Shown here: piece after piece, positions 5,622-12,483 of the stretch
Layout: every line of letters starts with the position of its first letter
Numbering within the stretch: position 1 is the first letter of the stretch
Origin: a virus
DNA length: 20,950 bases
IMG/VR virus record: IMGVR_UViG_3300047276_000148
Coordinates: 1 to 20,950 of that record
Strand: one strand, 5' to 3'
Notes under the pieces: model-generated
Database searches by the model: none
The model's input: only the letters and a program-made list of their open reading frames with translations
Told to the model about the DNA's origin: nothing
Position numbers and translations under genes: made by a program

Positions 5622-5786
5622 AGGTAAGGTGAGGTAGTGACATATTCTCTACTGCCTCCCACGCTTCGCTGTGGTCGAGAGGAGTGGGTCTCACTGGGAA
5701 GAGGAGTTGTAGTAGATGTGCTTACAGAATGAACTAAGAGGGGGGAGATGTGGTCTTTGTTCCCTCACTGTTCATTAGTAAAGGAA

Positions 5787-5830
5787 GGGGAAGATGATCA
5801 AGACAACTTGTTTGTCTTGGAGTCTTCCCC
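5787..5830 (-). terminator. Long two-part stem-loop, likely late-transcript terminator or stabiliser
   Basis: Outer stem GGGGAAGA (5787-5794)/TCTTCCCC (5823-5830), a 4/3-base internal loop, then inner stem CAAGACAA (5799-5806)/TTGTCTTG (5812-5819) with a five-base loop. All 16 pairs are Watson-Crick. It lies 56 bases past the terminase stop. There is no U-tract, so it may be a factor-dependent terminator, a phage-polymerase terminator or a 3'-end stabiliser. Confidence 0.6.
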
Positions 5831-5878
5831 CATCACAGGGGTCCGGTCCACCCTTCCATCCCCCTGTATAGATGTGGG
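5827..5878 (-). other. Alternative stem-loop sharing bases with the neighbouring hairpin
   Basis: Inner stem ACAGGGG (5835-5841)/CCCCTGT (5861-5867) with a 19-base loop. Outer stem CCCCCATC (5827-5834)/GATGTGGG (5871-5878) has one mismatch and a three-base bulge. It uses bases 5827-5830, which the adjacent hairpin also needs, so both cannot form fully at once. It begins eight bases past the terminase stop codon. Confidence 0.5.
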
Positions 5879-5885
5879 ACCGCTC

Positions 5886-7634
5886 CTAAACCCAGGTGGG
5901 CACTGGCTTTTTACCAGATAGACCTCTTGCTTGTCTTCGCTTGTCTAGGGACATGCCCATAACCAAGTGATCTGTGGCAGATTGAGGATCGTCTATGAAG
6001 GTATCAAGCATGTCTTGCCAATCCTCCTGCCTTCTAGCTTTGACTGCTTCATAGGCTGAGATAGACATAGCATCGGTGAAGTACTTAACACCTTGAGCTA
6101 GGCTATCTAATCTGTCGTCGTGTTTAACAGCACCCTTTTCACGACACATCCGACTCATCTGGTAGAAGAGCATATAGAGGAGTCGTTCTTCTGGTGGTGC
6201 GTCTTTATTGGAACTGTAGTCCCATTCAATGACACCACGATCAACAATAAGTTTATGTTGATTAAGGATAGGCTCTAAGGCATCAATGATTCGGTCTTCT
6301 TTACGAACATTAGCCCGGACTTCTTCTACGTCTATGGGTTGTTTGGTCTGTTGGAGGTGTTTTTTGAACAGTTCTGCGACGATACCGTCACCGAAGTTGG
6401 TTTCGATGAGGAGTTTAGTAACATTGTAGCGCTTACACCCACGAAGGATGTCAAGAAGTGTATTGTCGCTATAACCATCGCGATACGCTCGTATTTCGTG
6501 AACGTAGAGAAACCCATTCTTTTGACTGATGTATGTAGCTGCTGTCTCGTCAGTACCCCTACCTGATGGGTCTACTGAGCAGATTGTTTCTGTATATGGT
6601 CCCCATTCACCTTGTAATTGCATCGGGGAGTAGAAGTAATCACCCGGTAAGCCAACCGTAGGCAGATCCTTGAGACAATTACGAGGGTCACTGCACCACA
6701 CAACAGCATCCGGCGCTTGAGTCGGATTAACGGAGGTAATGATGAGGTCTGAGAACTTAAGCGGGAACTTCTCGGCATCACTAAGCGTTGTATCGAGTTG
6801 AAACTGCAACATGAAGTTGCTACGACCCATTGCTGCTTCCCGTTCCAACAGGTCATCACTGGTAAAGCGATCAGGATCTGTAGGTTCCCATTCATCAACA
6901 CCCATCTCAATATCTTCTGAGATCTGAGGGGCCAGGAGACCTTCGTATTGGGAGAGCTTGTCTTTACGTGGGTAACGGGATGGCCAGACAAATGGACGGT
7001 AGTTGCGCTCAGCTAATTTTCGGTATATGGTGAAAGTGGTTTGGGGTGTACCTAGGTACATAATGCGGGAGTCCTTCTTCGGTGTGAGGATGGACTCCGC
7101 TTCTGTACACAACTGAAGGAGCTTTTCTCGCATCATCTCTGTCATGGAGTTACCAGGAACCTCCACGTCATCAAGAATCATCAGGTCTGCACGAGAACCA
7201 GTTAGCTGACCTGTGATACCAACTGACTTAACGGATGGTGCTTGGTGAGGTGAGCAGTTAACGTCAAAGGAGATACGAGACCATCTGGCTTCATCACTCT
7301 TAGGTCTTAGGTGAGCTAGCCATGGGGTTTCAATGATCAACTTCTGAAGGAAGATGGACATGTTATCTGCACGCTCTTTAGACGCAGAGATGATCATGAT
7401 CTTCTTTTCAGGATCATTGAATAGGGTCCACAACACAAACGCTCCAGTAATCCAGCTCTTACCGACTCCTCGGAAAGCTTGGATCTGTAGTCGTTTAGGT
7501 CCGTGTTGCAGGTAGTCAGCAATGGCGTATTGTGCTCGTGTAGGAGAAGGAAGATCTAGTTGTCCCCATAGGGCTTGAAGAAAGATCTTAAAATCGTCTC
7601 TAAGGGCTGTTAAAGTATCCATATAGGGAAACAT
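5886..7634 (-). CDS. terL: Large terminase subunit (T7 gp19-like DNA packaging motor)
   Basis: This is the ATP-driven motor and nuclease that cuts and pumps phage DNA into procapsids. The 582 residues compare with 586 in T7 gp19. Seen in order: an ATPase domain with Walker A in AFRGVGKSW (~53-61), Walker B LMILDDVEVP (~151-160) and coupling motif MYLGTPQTT (~192-200). Then comes a nuclease domain with ICSVDPSGRGTDETAA (D355), LLIETNFGDG (E411) and HDDRLDSLAQGVKYF near the end. All key acidic residues appear intact. ATG 7634 has no good Shine-Dalgarno; ATG at codon 5 is an alternative. A GU-containing hairpin lies just upstream (7648-7682). It belongs to the late operon and is its last large gene. 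Confidence 0.97.
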   Translation of the reverse strand: MFPYMDTLTALRDDFKIFLQALWGQLDLPSPTRAQYAIADYLQHGPKRLQIQAFRGVGKSWITGAFVLWTLFNDPEKKIMIISASKERADNMSIFLQKLIIETPWLAHLRPKSDEARWSRISFDVNCSPHQAPSVKSVGITGQLTGSRADLMILDDVEVPGNSMTEMMREKLLQLCTEAESILTPKKDSRIMYLGTPQTTFTIYRKLAERNYRPFVWPSRYPRKDKLSQYEGLLAPQISEDIEMGVDEWEPTDPDRFTSDDLLEREAAMGRSNFMLQFQLDTTLSDAEKFPLKFSDLIITSVNPTQAPDAVVWCSDPRNCLKDLPTVGLPGDYFYSPMQLQGEWGPYTETICSVDPSGRGTDETAATYISQKNGFLYVHEIRAYRDGYSDNTLLDILRGCKRYNVTKLLIETNFGDGIVAELFKKHLQQTKQPIDVEEVRANVRKEDRIIDALEPILNQHKLIVDRGVIEWDYSSNKDAPPEERLLYMLFYQMSRMCREKGAVKHDDRLDSLAQGVKYFTDAMSISAYEAVKARRQEDWQDMLDTFIDDPQSATDHLVMGMSLDKRRQARGLSGKKPVPTWV

Positions 7635-7647
7635 ACTAGGGTGGGAA

Positions 7648-7682
7648 GAGAGGCACCTTGTAGGGGCTTCTAGGCACCTCTC
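7648..7682 (-). other. 10-bp stem-loop before the large terminase gene
   Basis: On the minus-strand RNA GAGAGGTGCC pairs with GGTGCCTCTC: eight Watson-Crick and two G-U pairs around a 15-base loop. On the plus strand the same two positions are A-C mismatches, so the structure is only good in the transcribed sense. It lies 13 bases upstream of the terminase ATG with no U-tract; an RNase processing site or translational control element is possible. Confidence 0.5.
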
Positions 7683-7690
7683 CGTGGCGT

Positions 7691-8035
7691 TTAATCAGCC
7701 AGCTTTACTCGTGGCTGGTAATAGTTGTTATAAATCCGTTCAGTCGTACCGATCTTGCTTGTAGTTGCTTTGAGTTGAGTAAGAGGGTCTCCAGGTCTGA
7801 CACGCATAGCAGGGTCATAAGGGACACCCATCAACTTGCCAAAGTTAAGAGCAGCATTCTTGGTCGGTGTAAACCCATGTGCAGTTTGTGCCCTAGCAAT
7901 AGGGTTAGTGCCGCTGATGTACTTAGGGTTGATATACTTCAGGAAATGATCGAGAAGGTTCTGACCCTTTTCTTGTTTAAGTACAGCTGCAGAAGGGCTA
8001 CGTGCTGGGTTTACTTTTAAGGAAGGGTTAGCCAT
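7691..8035 (-). CDS. Hypothetical late protein (114 aa)
   Basis: A 114-residue basic protein with N-terminus MANPSLKVNPARSPSAAVLK. It has a helical middle (QEKGQNLLDHFLKYINPKYI) and a C-terminal 'TTERIYNNYYQPRVKLAD'. No motif is recognised. Its start overlaps the stop of the large 615-residue protein by eight bases, and it is immediately upstream of the terminase gene. The position suggests a virion or packaging-related role, which is inference only. Confidence 0.7.
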   Translation of the reverse strand: MANPSLKVNPARSPSAAVLKQEKGQNLLDHFLKYINPKYISGTNPIARAQTAHGFTPTKNAALNFGKLMGVPYDPAMRVRPGDPLTQLKATTSKIGTTERIYNNYYQPRVKLAD

Positions 8036-9875
8036 ATTTCTGTTTTAGTAGAAGTGCCGAGCCGCGTTCTATTACTTGCTCTCTGGTAAGACCGTCACGG
8101 AGCATCGCCGCTTGACCACCACCAGCTTGGAAGGACCTAATCTGAGCAGCAGAGAGTTTGCCGCTAAGGTCTGCCTTAATACGTGGTTTGCTAGTTGTTG
8201 GTATAGGCGTAGGCTTAGAAGCACTGGCTTGCTGTTTTTTATAACCTTCCCATGCAGCCTGTGGAACAATAAGACCTTTTTGAATAGCTTCAGCAGGTCC
8301 AGCTAAAACAGGAACAAGCGAAGCTAGATCAAGTCCAAGACTAACTCCATCAAAGGCAGCATCAACCCCAGTATTAAAGCTAGGTTTTTGAACAGCTGCT
8401 TTTGCGGATTGTCCAGCAACCATCGCGCTCAGCGGGATGCTACCCCAAAGTGGCGCTGTATTTCTAGCTACACGAAGTAGATTAGTATTAGTTTCTGGCG
8501 TTGAAGCAGGTTTAGCTGGAATTGGATTTGATGCAGGTGCCGCACCTCCCAAACTTCCTTTGACGTCTATACTTGGAATACGTTTTGGTGTTTTAACTGG
8601 TAGAGCCGCACCTGCTGCGCTTGCTTGCTGTGCGATAACCTTTTTAGCACCTTGAGCTGTGTTATTAGATGAAATCTTAGAGTGCTGTTCTGGTGATAAC
8701 GCATTGTACGATCGAACTGGACCTGAATTAGCAGTAGCGTTGGATGTATTGTATAGGAAGGATTTACTATAAGATAGATCGTTCATCTCAGACCTTGCTT
8801 GTGCTAAGGCCCGCCTAGAGTCAACACCAGTCTCTAATTCAATTTCTACAGCGCGTTGCTGAGCAGCATCTTCCAAGCGTCTATCTCTCCACTCAATAGA
8901 TGCAGCCGTTACGTTATTGGGTTCAACTGGGGTAGTTACTTGTGGGTTGCCAGTACTGTTATTTTTTCCAGTAATCTCTGGCCTTTCCATTTCGCGGTAC
9001 GTCTCATCCGCTGCCAAGTAGTTTCCACTATATCTCTTGGGATTAATGTCATAACCCATCCACCTAAGGTACCCATCACCAAGAGCCTGTAGGTCATTTG
9101 CTGACATATTGAGCCTTCTAAGTACAGCAAGTGGATCCTGGACATCCTTAAGACCACGTTGTTTTGTTATATTAAAATCGTTGCTTGGGTATCTGGGGGT
9201 AGAGCCGTGTCCCCTATTTCCCATACCCCACTCACCCTCAAGGTTACTGTTACCTACACCTGCACCGTCCATAGCGGAGACACCGTGACCTCTGTCAGTT
9301 TGCGCTGCTTTGCTCTTACCAAAGGCAGCGTGTAGACGATCACGGCTACGGTCAGCTTGAGTTTTAGCCGACTCAAATTCTGGAGCAGTTTGGCTCCGTT
9401 GAGTAGGTTCTAGATCAGAAGCCTTACGTATTGCATTATAGATACGATCCTCTAGTTCAGCTACGTTCTCCCCCTTATGGGGCTTTTTATTTCCCCATTC
9501 CAACTCTCTCAGCCTTCTCACATCCTTCTCAAAGTCAGGACCAAAGGTATCACGCATGTATAATTGCTCGTCAGGTTTGATGTCCTCGCGAGCCGCCCTC
9601 ATGTCCATACCCCTAAGAGAACCAGAGCTGCTTAGAGAAGGCTGAAACATCGGGTTGGAGATTACATTTCGATAATCAGCACCAGTGGCTTCACTGATTT
9701 GAGCTGAAGTCTTGCCTTCGTTTTTTAACTGAATAACATAGTTGGTTAGATCATCCAACGATGCGTAGGTTGTTGGTATATGCCCCAGCTGTTGCATCTG
9801 CTTGAACCATTTATCCTTTTTAGAGTCAATAGTTGCAACTGATCTATTACCGGGCTTATTGAGCCTTTCCGCCAT
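8028..9875 (-). CDS. Large hypothetical late protein (615 aa), possible virion-associated protein
   Basis: 615 residues, not recognised. N-terminal ~75 residues are folded-looking, with a helix-turn-helix-like segment (NEGKTSAQISEATGADYRNV). Residues ~95-240 are charged and probably partly disordered, with glycine-rich patches. Residues ~400-475 are A/P/S-rich low complexity. Residues ~475-560 contain small-residue, weakly hydrophobic segments (SIPLSAMVAGQSAKAAV and VSLGLDLASLVPVLAGPAEA) that could touch membranes. The C-terminus is a K/Q-rich helix ending in LLLKQKYG. The composition (disordered, Ala-rich, with hydrophobic segments) resembles ejected internal virion proteins, but this is only an analogy. 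A strong intrinsic terminator ends seven bases before the ATG. T7 has nothing comparable between genes 18 and 19. Confidence 0.8.
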   Translation of the reverse strand: MAERLNKPGNRSVATIDSKKDKWFKQMQQLGHIPTTYASLDDLTNYVIQLKNEGKTSAQISEATGADYRNVISNPMFQPSLSSSGSLRGMDMRAAREDIKPDEQLYMRDTFGPDFEKDVRRLRELEWGNKKPHKGENVAELEDRIYNAIRKASDLEPTQRSQTAPEFESAKTQADRSRDRLHAAFGKSKAAQTDRGHGVSAMDGAGVGNSNLEGEWGMGNRGHGSTPRYPSNDFNITKQRGLKDVQDPLAVLRRLNMSANDLQALGDGYLRWMGYDINPKRYSGNYLAADETYREMERPEITGKNNSTGNPQVTTPVEPNNVTAASIEWRDRRLEDAAQQRAVEIELETGVDSRRALAQARSEMNDLSYSKSFLYNTSNATANSGPVRSYNALSPEQHSKISSNNTAQGAKKVIAQQASAAGAALPVKTPKRIPSIDVKGSLGGAAPASNPIPAKPASTPETNTNLLRVARNTAPLWGSIPLSAMVAGQSAKAAVQKPSFNTGVDAAFDGVSLGLDLASLVPVLAGPAEAIQKGLIVPQAAWEGYKKQQASASKPTPIPTTSKPRIKADLSGKLSAAQIRSFQAGGGQAAMLRDGLTREQVIERGSALLLKQKYG

Positions 9876-9882
9876 ATCTCAT

Positions 9883-9910
9883 AAAAAAAAAACCGCCCCT
9901 TGCGGAGCGG
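9883..9910 (-). terminator. Intrinsic terminator abutting the next start codon
   Basis: On the minus strand CCGCTCC-GCAA-GGGGCGG forms a 7-bp stem (one G-U pair) with a GNRA tetraloop, followed by ten T residues. This is a textbook Rho-independent terminator. It begins 25 bases after the stop of the 244-residue gene, and its T-run ends only seven bases before the ATG of the 615-residue gene. Confidence 0.9.
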
Positions 9911-9920
9911 CTGATACTTA

Positions 9921-9937
9921 TGTGTACAGGTTGATCA
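9921..9937 (-). promoter_or_regulatory. Repeated 17-base motif, copy 2
   Basis: On the minus strand this reads TGATCAACCTGTACACA, 16 of 17 identical to the copy at 3575-3591. It overlaps the stop codon of the 244-residue gene and precedes the intrinsic terminator. It may be a phage polymerase promoter or a processing or binding site. Two copies are too few to settle this. Confidence 0.4.
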
Positions 9938-10669
9938 ATCAAGACCAAGACGCCGACGCCTAATGCGCTCAGCAAGAGTCATCACCTTTGTACCCTTGTC
10001 GTTCTTTTTAGGTTGATTAGGAGACGGAGGGGAGGCAGGTTTTGCAGGTTGAGCAGGAACAGGAGGGCCTTGCTTAATTTGTGCTTTATTGGCATCAGAC
10101 CTAGCCCGCTCTAGATCATCCCGTTGAGCACGTTGTTTAGGAGAATCTCCCGTTTGATAGTCAAAGGTCTTTTGCATCAACGGGTTGTACTTCTTAGGAT
10201 CCTTATTACGTGCATAATCATCACCGCTAGCTACAGGTCCAATGTTTCTAGATTGGGTCTTTGGCTTTTCAGTGACTGAAGCAGTCGTAGTACGGGAGCT
10301 AGACGAGGCATAAGTACGACCACCACTAGAAGGCTTAGCAGCAGGCTTAGCCGCTACCTTGGACTTAAGACGACCAGTGTTACCGTCATAGGTATTACCT
10401 TGGGCATCGTTGTAGTCAGCTACTTTAGGCTTCGAAGTGGGTTGTTTCTTAAGCCACTTACCATCTTTAAAGACAAACGTATGCCCTTCTTTAACAGTAG
10501 TGTCTCCGTTTTTGTTAGCTGCAGGATTAGCGGCTAGCTTCTTGTATTTATTCTGTTCTGCCTGACGAGCAGAACTACCAGCACCAGCACGAGAACGATT
10601 AGCTTCTGCAGCTTTACGCTCCGCCTCTTTCTTTTTACGTGCTGCTACTTGAGCTTTAGTAGGTTGCAT
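9935..10669 (-). CDS. Basic low-complexity late protein (244 aa)
   Basis: 244 residues, very rich in K, R, A, P, S and Q and probably mostly disordered. The N-terminus is a charged helix (AARKKKEAERKAAEANRSRA). A short ordered-looking element follows (VKEGHTFVFKDGKWLKK, ~60-76) and a second one around YNDAQGNTYDGNTGRL. The C-terminus is 'KVMTLAERIRRRRLGLD', strongly basic. The charge suggests nucleic-acid or scaffold binding, for example with DNA in the head, but no family was recognised. It follows the HNH gene with a two-base gap and is followed by an intrinsic terminator. Confidence 0.75.
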   Translation of the reverse strand: MQPTKAQVAARKKKEAERKAAEANRSRAGAGSSARQAEQNKYKKLAANPAANKNGDTTVKEGHTFVFKDGKWLKKQPTSKPKVADYNDAQGNTYDGNTGRLKSKVAAKPAAKPSSGGRTYASSSSRTTTASVTEKPKTQSRNIGPVASGDDYARNKDPKKYNPLMQKTFDYQTGDSPKQRAQRDDLERARSDANKAQIKQGPPVPAQPAKPASPPSPNQPKKNDKGTKVMTLAERIRRRRLGLD

Positions 10670-10671
10670 GA

Positions 10672-10998
10672 TCAGTTAATATGAGATAGAATGAGGTTCT
10701 CTCTAGGTGTAATACCAAAGGTTGCTCTCATCCACGAGAGCCAGTTGTTGCTTCCCTTAGCCTGATTACATTTACGACAGGACGGTACAAGGTTGTTCGT
10801 AAAAGAGTGTCCGCCATAACAACGAGGACGGACATGATCAATAGTGAGTTCATCAGGTTCATGTTTAATACCACAATAGACACATTGAAATTCAAATGCT
10901 TCTTTAATTGCATGACGATGGAGCCGTTTTGCTTCGGAGCTTGTCATGGCTTGCAAGTTGTGGAGATAATGATCAGGGCTAGGGAATAGCGGTGTCAT
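10672..10998 (-). CDS. HNH nuclease next to the terminase genes
   Basis: 108 residues with a compact HNH domain: CVYC at ~39-42, the catalytic 'LTIDHVRPRCYGG' with D54-H55, the central Asn in FTNNLVP and CRKC at 74-77. The two CxxC pairs bind zinc and the His-Asn set binds the catalytic metal. HNH nucleases beside terminases take part in DNA packaging in some tailed phages (HK97 gp74 type), though in T7-like phages the role is not established; a selfish homing enzyme is the other option. Start ATG 10998 follows the preceding stop by two bases; ATG at codon 18 is an alternative. It is complete and apparently functional. Confidence 0.92.
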   Translation of the reverse strand: MTPLFPSPDHYLHNLQAMTSSEAKRLHRHAIKEAFEFQCVYCGIKHEPDELTIDHVRPRCYGGHSFTNNLVPSCRKCNQAKGSNNWLSWMRATFGITPRENLILSHIN

Positions 10999-11000
10999 GA

Positions 11001-11255
11001 TTAGGCGTACTTCTTACCAGTTCTTGGACGACGACGGTTAGCTGAAGGGGATTCAAGCTTGCCTTTATTAGGGCCTGTATGGGAGGCGTCTTTACCGTCA
11101 CCATTACCGTATGTACCAAGTTTTCTGTTCAGCTCATTAGCTGCAGTACGAATCTTGAGACCGTTATTTGTCTTGTTATATTTAGCCTGTTGCTTAAGAC
11201 GACGCTTATTGGCAGCAGGGTTTTGTTTGTAGTAGTTAGCTGTACGACTTGCCAT
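11001..11255 (-). CDS. Small very basic protein (84 aa)
   Basis: 84 residues starting MASRTANYYKQNPAANKRRL, rich in K, N and R throughout and ending RRRPRTGKKYA. An earlier ATG at 11273 exists, but 11255 is chosen because AGAGG stands four bases upstream (AGAGGTTGTATG) and the N-terminus 'SRTANYYKQNPAANKR' looks like a natural start. Related short 'NPAANKRR' proteins occur in cyanophages to my knowledge, with no assigned role. The charge suggests nucleic-acid binding. It overlaps the end of the small terminase gene by 20 bases. Confidence 0.7.
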   Translation of the reverse strand: MASRTANYYKQNPAANKRRLKQQAKYNKTNNGLKIRTAANELNRKLGTYGNGDGKDASHTGPNKGKLESPSANRRRPRTGKKYA

Positions 11256-11487
11256 ACAACCTCTTTTGTACAAGTTCGGGATCTACCTTTGGCAGTACGG
11301 TCGCTAATTTGTCTAGGGGGTTACCGTCATAAGCAACCCCACTAATATCATTCTTAGCCAACCAGTCACAGGCAGCTTTCAGATCAGCTGTAGATGCCTC
11401 ACCAGACTTAATTCGATTAAGCAACTCTTGAGTGACCATGTTATGAAGTTCATTGAACATGTCCTCTGTTGCCTTGTTCTTAGCCAT
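11236..11487 (-). CDS. terS: Small terminase subunit (T7 gp18-like)
   Basis: 83 residues, close to T7 gp18 (89). A helical N-terminus (TEDMFNELHNMVTQELLNRI) is followed by 'STADLKAACDWLAKNDISGV' and 'PLDKLATVLPKVDPELVQKR', a pattern I associate with T7-like cyanophage small terminases. The subunit recognises phage DNA and controls the large subunit. Its position after the lysis genes and before the large terminase fits gene 18 of T7. It overlaps the coiled-coil gene upstream by eight bases. Sequence similarity to T7 gp18 itself is faint, so position is part of the argument. Confidence 0.75.
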   Translation of the reverse strand: MAKNKATEDMFNELHNMVTQELLNRIKSGEASTADLKAACDWLAKNDISGVAYDGNPLDKLATVLPKVDPELVQKRLYGKSYS

Positions 11488-11713
11488 TTCTAAGGACGAT
11501 CTGATCTAGTTTATTTTCGATGCGGATCATGTGATCCTCCATCTTTTGTAGTGCAGAGGTAAGCTCTTCACGTTGGACGTATTTCTCAGCGATTCGTAAT
11601 TCAACCTGATCAATACGTTTATCGACTTCAGAGATACGACCGTGCATACGTGAATGTAGAGCTACGACTGCAGTAAAGACAGCTACAGTGCCTGAAACTA
11701 TTGCTTCAATCAT
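11480..11713 (-). CDS. Membrane-anchored coiled-coil protein, candidate holin or spanin-like
   Basis: 77 residues. Residues ~3-21 (EAIVSGTVAVFTAVVALHS) form one membrane segment. The rest is a charged coiled coil (RISEVDKRIDQVELRIAEKY, then LQKMEDHMIRIENKLDQIVL). The signal-anchor plus coiled-coil plan fits an inner-membrane spanin (T7 gp18.5 type) or a small holin-associated protein. It follows the glucosaminidase gene with an eight-base overlap, so a lysis role is likely. There is no lipobox partner nearby. Confidence 0.6.
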   Translation of the reverse strand: MIEAIVSGTVAVFTAVVALHSRMHGRISEVDKRIDQVELRIAEKYVQREELTSALQKMEDHMIRIENKLDQIVLRNG

Positions 11714-12269
11714 GCTGCTCCATCAACCGAATAAGCTTTTGCGGGTAGATGGGATCTGTAGCGTAACCTTCACGCTTCAGTAGATACGCACAGTCTTCAC
11801 GAGTAGCTGCTCGGTTGACACCTTTGTAGCCTTTGTAATCTTTGTACCATTGCGTGACAAGGTGAGCCACGCAATCGTATGGTGTAGCGAAATCTTGGAA
11901 GGAAGCCTTGATGGTTACAGGACCATTACCGTAGTCTTCCCATGTAGTCTTGACCGTTCCCGGTCCCTTAATTCCAAAGAAGTTATTCTTACCAGATAGG
12001 GCAGTGCCATACGCACTTTCTAGTGCCCACTGTGCTGCCACAACCTCAGGAAATTTAGCTCCAGCCGCTGCTGCAGCTGCTTCAATACCATCCCACGAAT
12101 TAGAGAAGGTTTGACTAGGTGGTTTAGCAGGAGGTTGTCTCCATAGCTTTACCCATTCCTGATTTTCAGAAAGGCCCTCCTCACCAATGAGTTTCTCAAG
12201 GAGTTGGAGGGCTTTAACTTGGTTAGGCAGACCTTTGTAGTAGCGAGCTACGTCAGTCAGCTTAATCAT
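11706..12269 (-). CDS. Glucosaminidase-type endolysin (GH73)
   Basis: 187 residues. The N-terminal ~55 residues (YYKGLPNQVKALQLLEKLIG...) form a short helical region. A Pro-rich hinge leads to a GH73/FlgJ-like glucosaminidase domain: 'PEVVAAQWALESAYGTALSG' with likely catalytic E84, then NNFFGIKG (95-102), and later FATPYDCVAHLVTQWY and a final YATDPIYPQKLIRLM. It cleaves N-acetylglucosaminyl bonds in peptidoglycan for host lysis. There is no signal peptide, so a holin is needed; the genes on both sides encode small membrane proteins that could serve. The start overlaps the upstream stop as ATGA. Unlike T7, whose lysozyme is an amidase encoded early, this enzyme is in the late operon. Confidence 0.92.
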   Translation of the reverse strand: MIKLTDVARYYKGLPNQVKALQLLEKLIGEEGLSENQEWVKLWRQPPAKPPSQTFSNSWDGIEAAAAAAGAKFPEVVAAQWALESAYGTALSGKNNFFGIKGPGTVKTTWEDYGNGPVTIKASFQDFATPYDCVAHLVTQWYKDYKGYKGVNRAATREDCAYLLKREGYATDPIYPQKLIRLMEQHD

Positions 12270-12475
12270 TTCCGTTTGGTTAATGCACGACGGTAACGGC
12301 GGACTACATCATCTTCAGTGCGGTATTTACTAAGGTATGCAGCCAGCATGGAGATTGCTTGAGTAACGCTGTTAGCACGGCGCTTCTTGGTCATGCCAAG
12401 GTACTCAGAAGCAATAAACAAAGCAAAAAAGGCCAAGGTCTCATAAGAAACCTTGACCCCAAGAATGGTGATCAT
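12266..12475 (-). CDS. Small membrane protein, candidate holin
   Basis: 69 residues. A single likely membrane helix (ETLAFFALFIASEYLGM, ~12-28) is followed by a basic turn (TKKRRANS), an amphipathic helix (VTQAISMLAAYLSKY) and a positively charged C-terminus (RRYRRALTKRK). Size, one or two membrane helices and a basic tail fit a phage holin. It lies directly before the endolysin with an ATGA overlap. Holins are too diverse to confirm by eye. Confidence 0.6.
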   Translation of the reverse strand: MITILGVKVSYETLAFFALFIASEYLGMTKKRRANSVTQAISMLAAYLSKYRTEDDVVRRYRRALTKRK

Positions 12476-12483
12476 GACTATAA

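Larger units (their letters stand above)
5622..5885. other. Noncoding region after large terminase, with stem-loops
   Basis: There is no plausible gene in these 264 bases. The 5787-5878 part holds two strong hairpins described separately. The remainder (5640-5780) is purine-rich on the plus strand and contains several GGAG/GAGAGG tracts; I see no clear promoter. It separates the late transcription unit from the thyX pair. Confidence 0.55.

Noticed and set aside
6572-6991. 139-residue minus-strand open frame
   Set aside because: Out-of-frame shadow within the large terminase gene.
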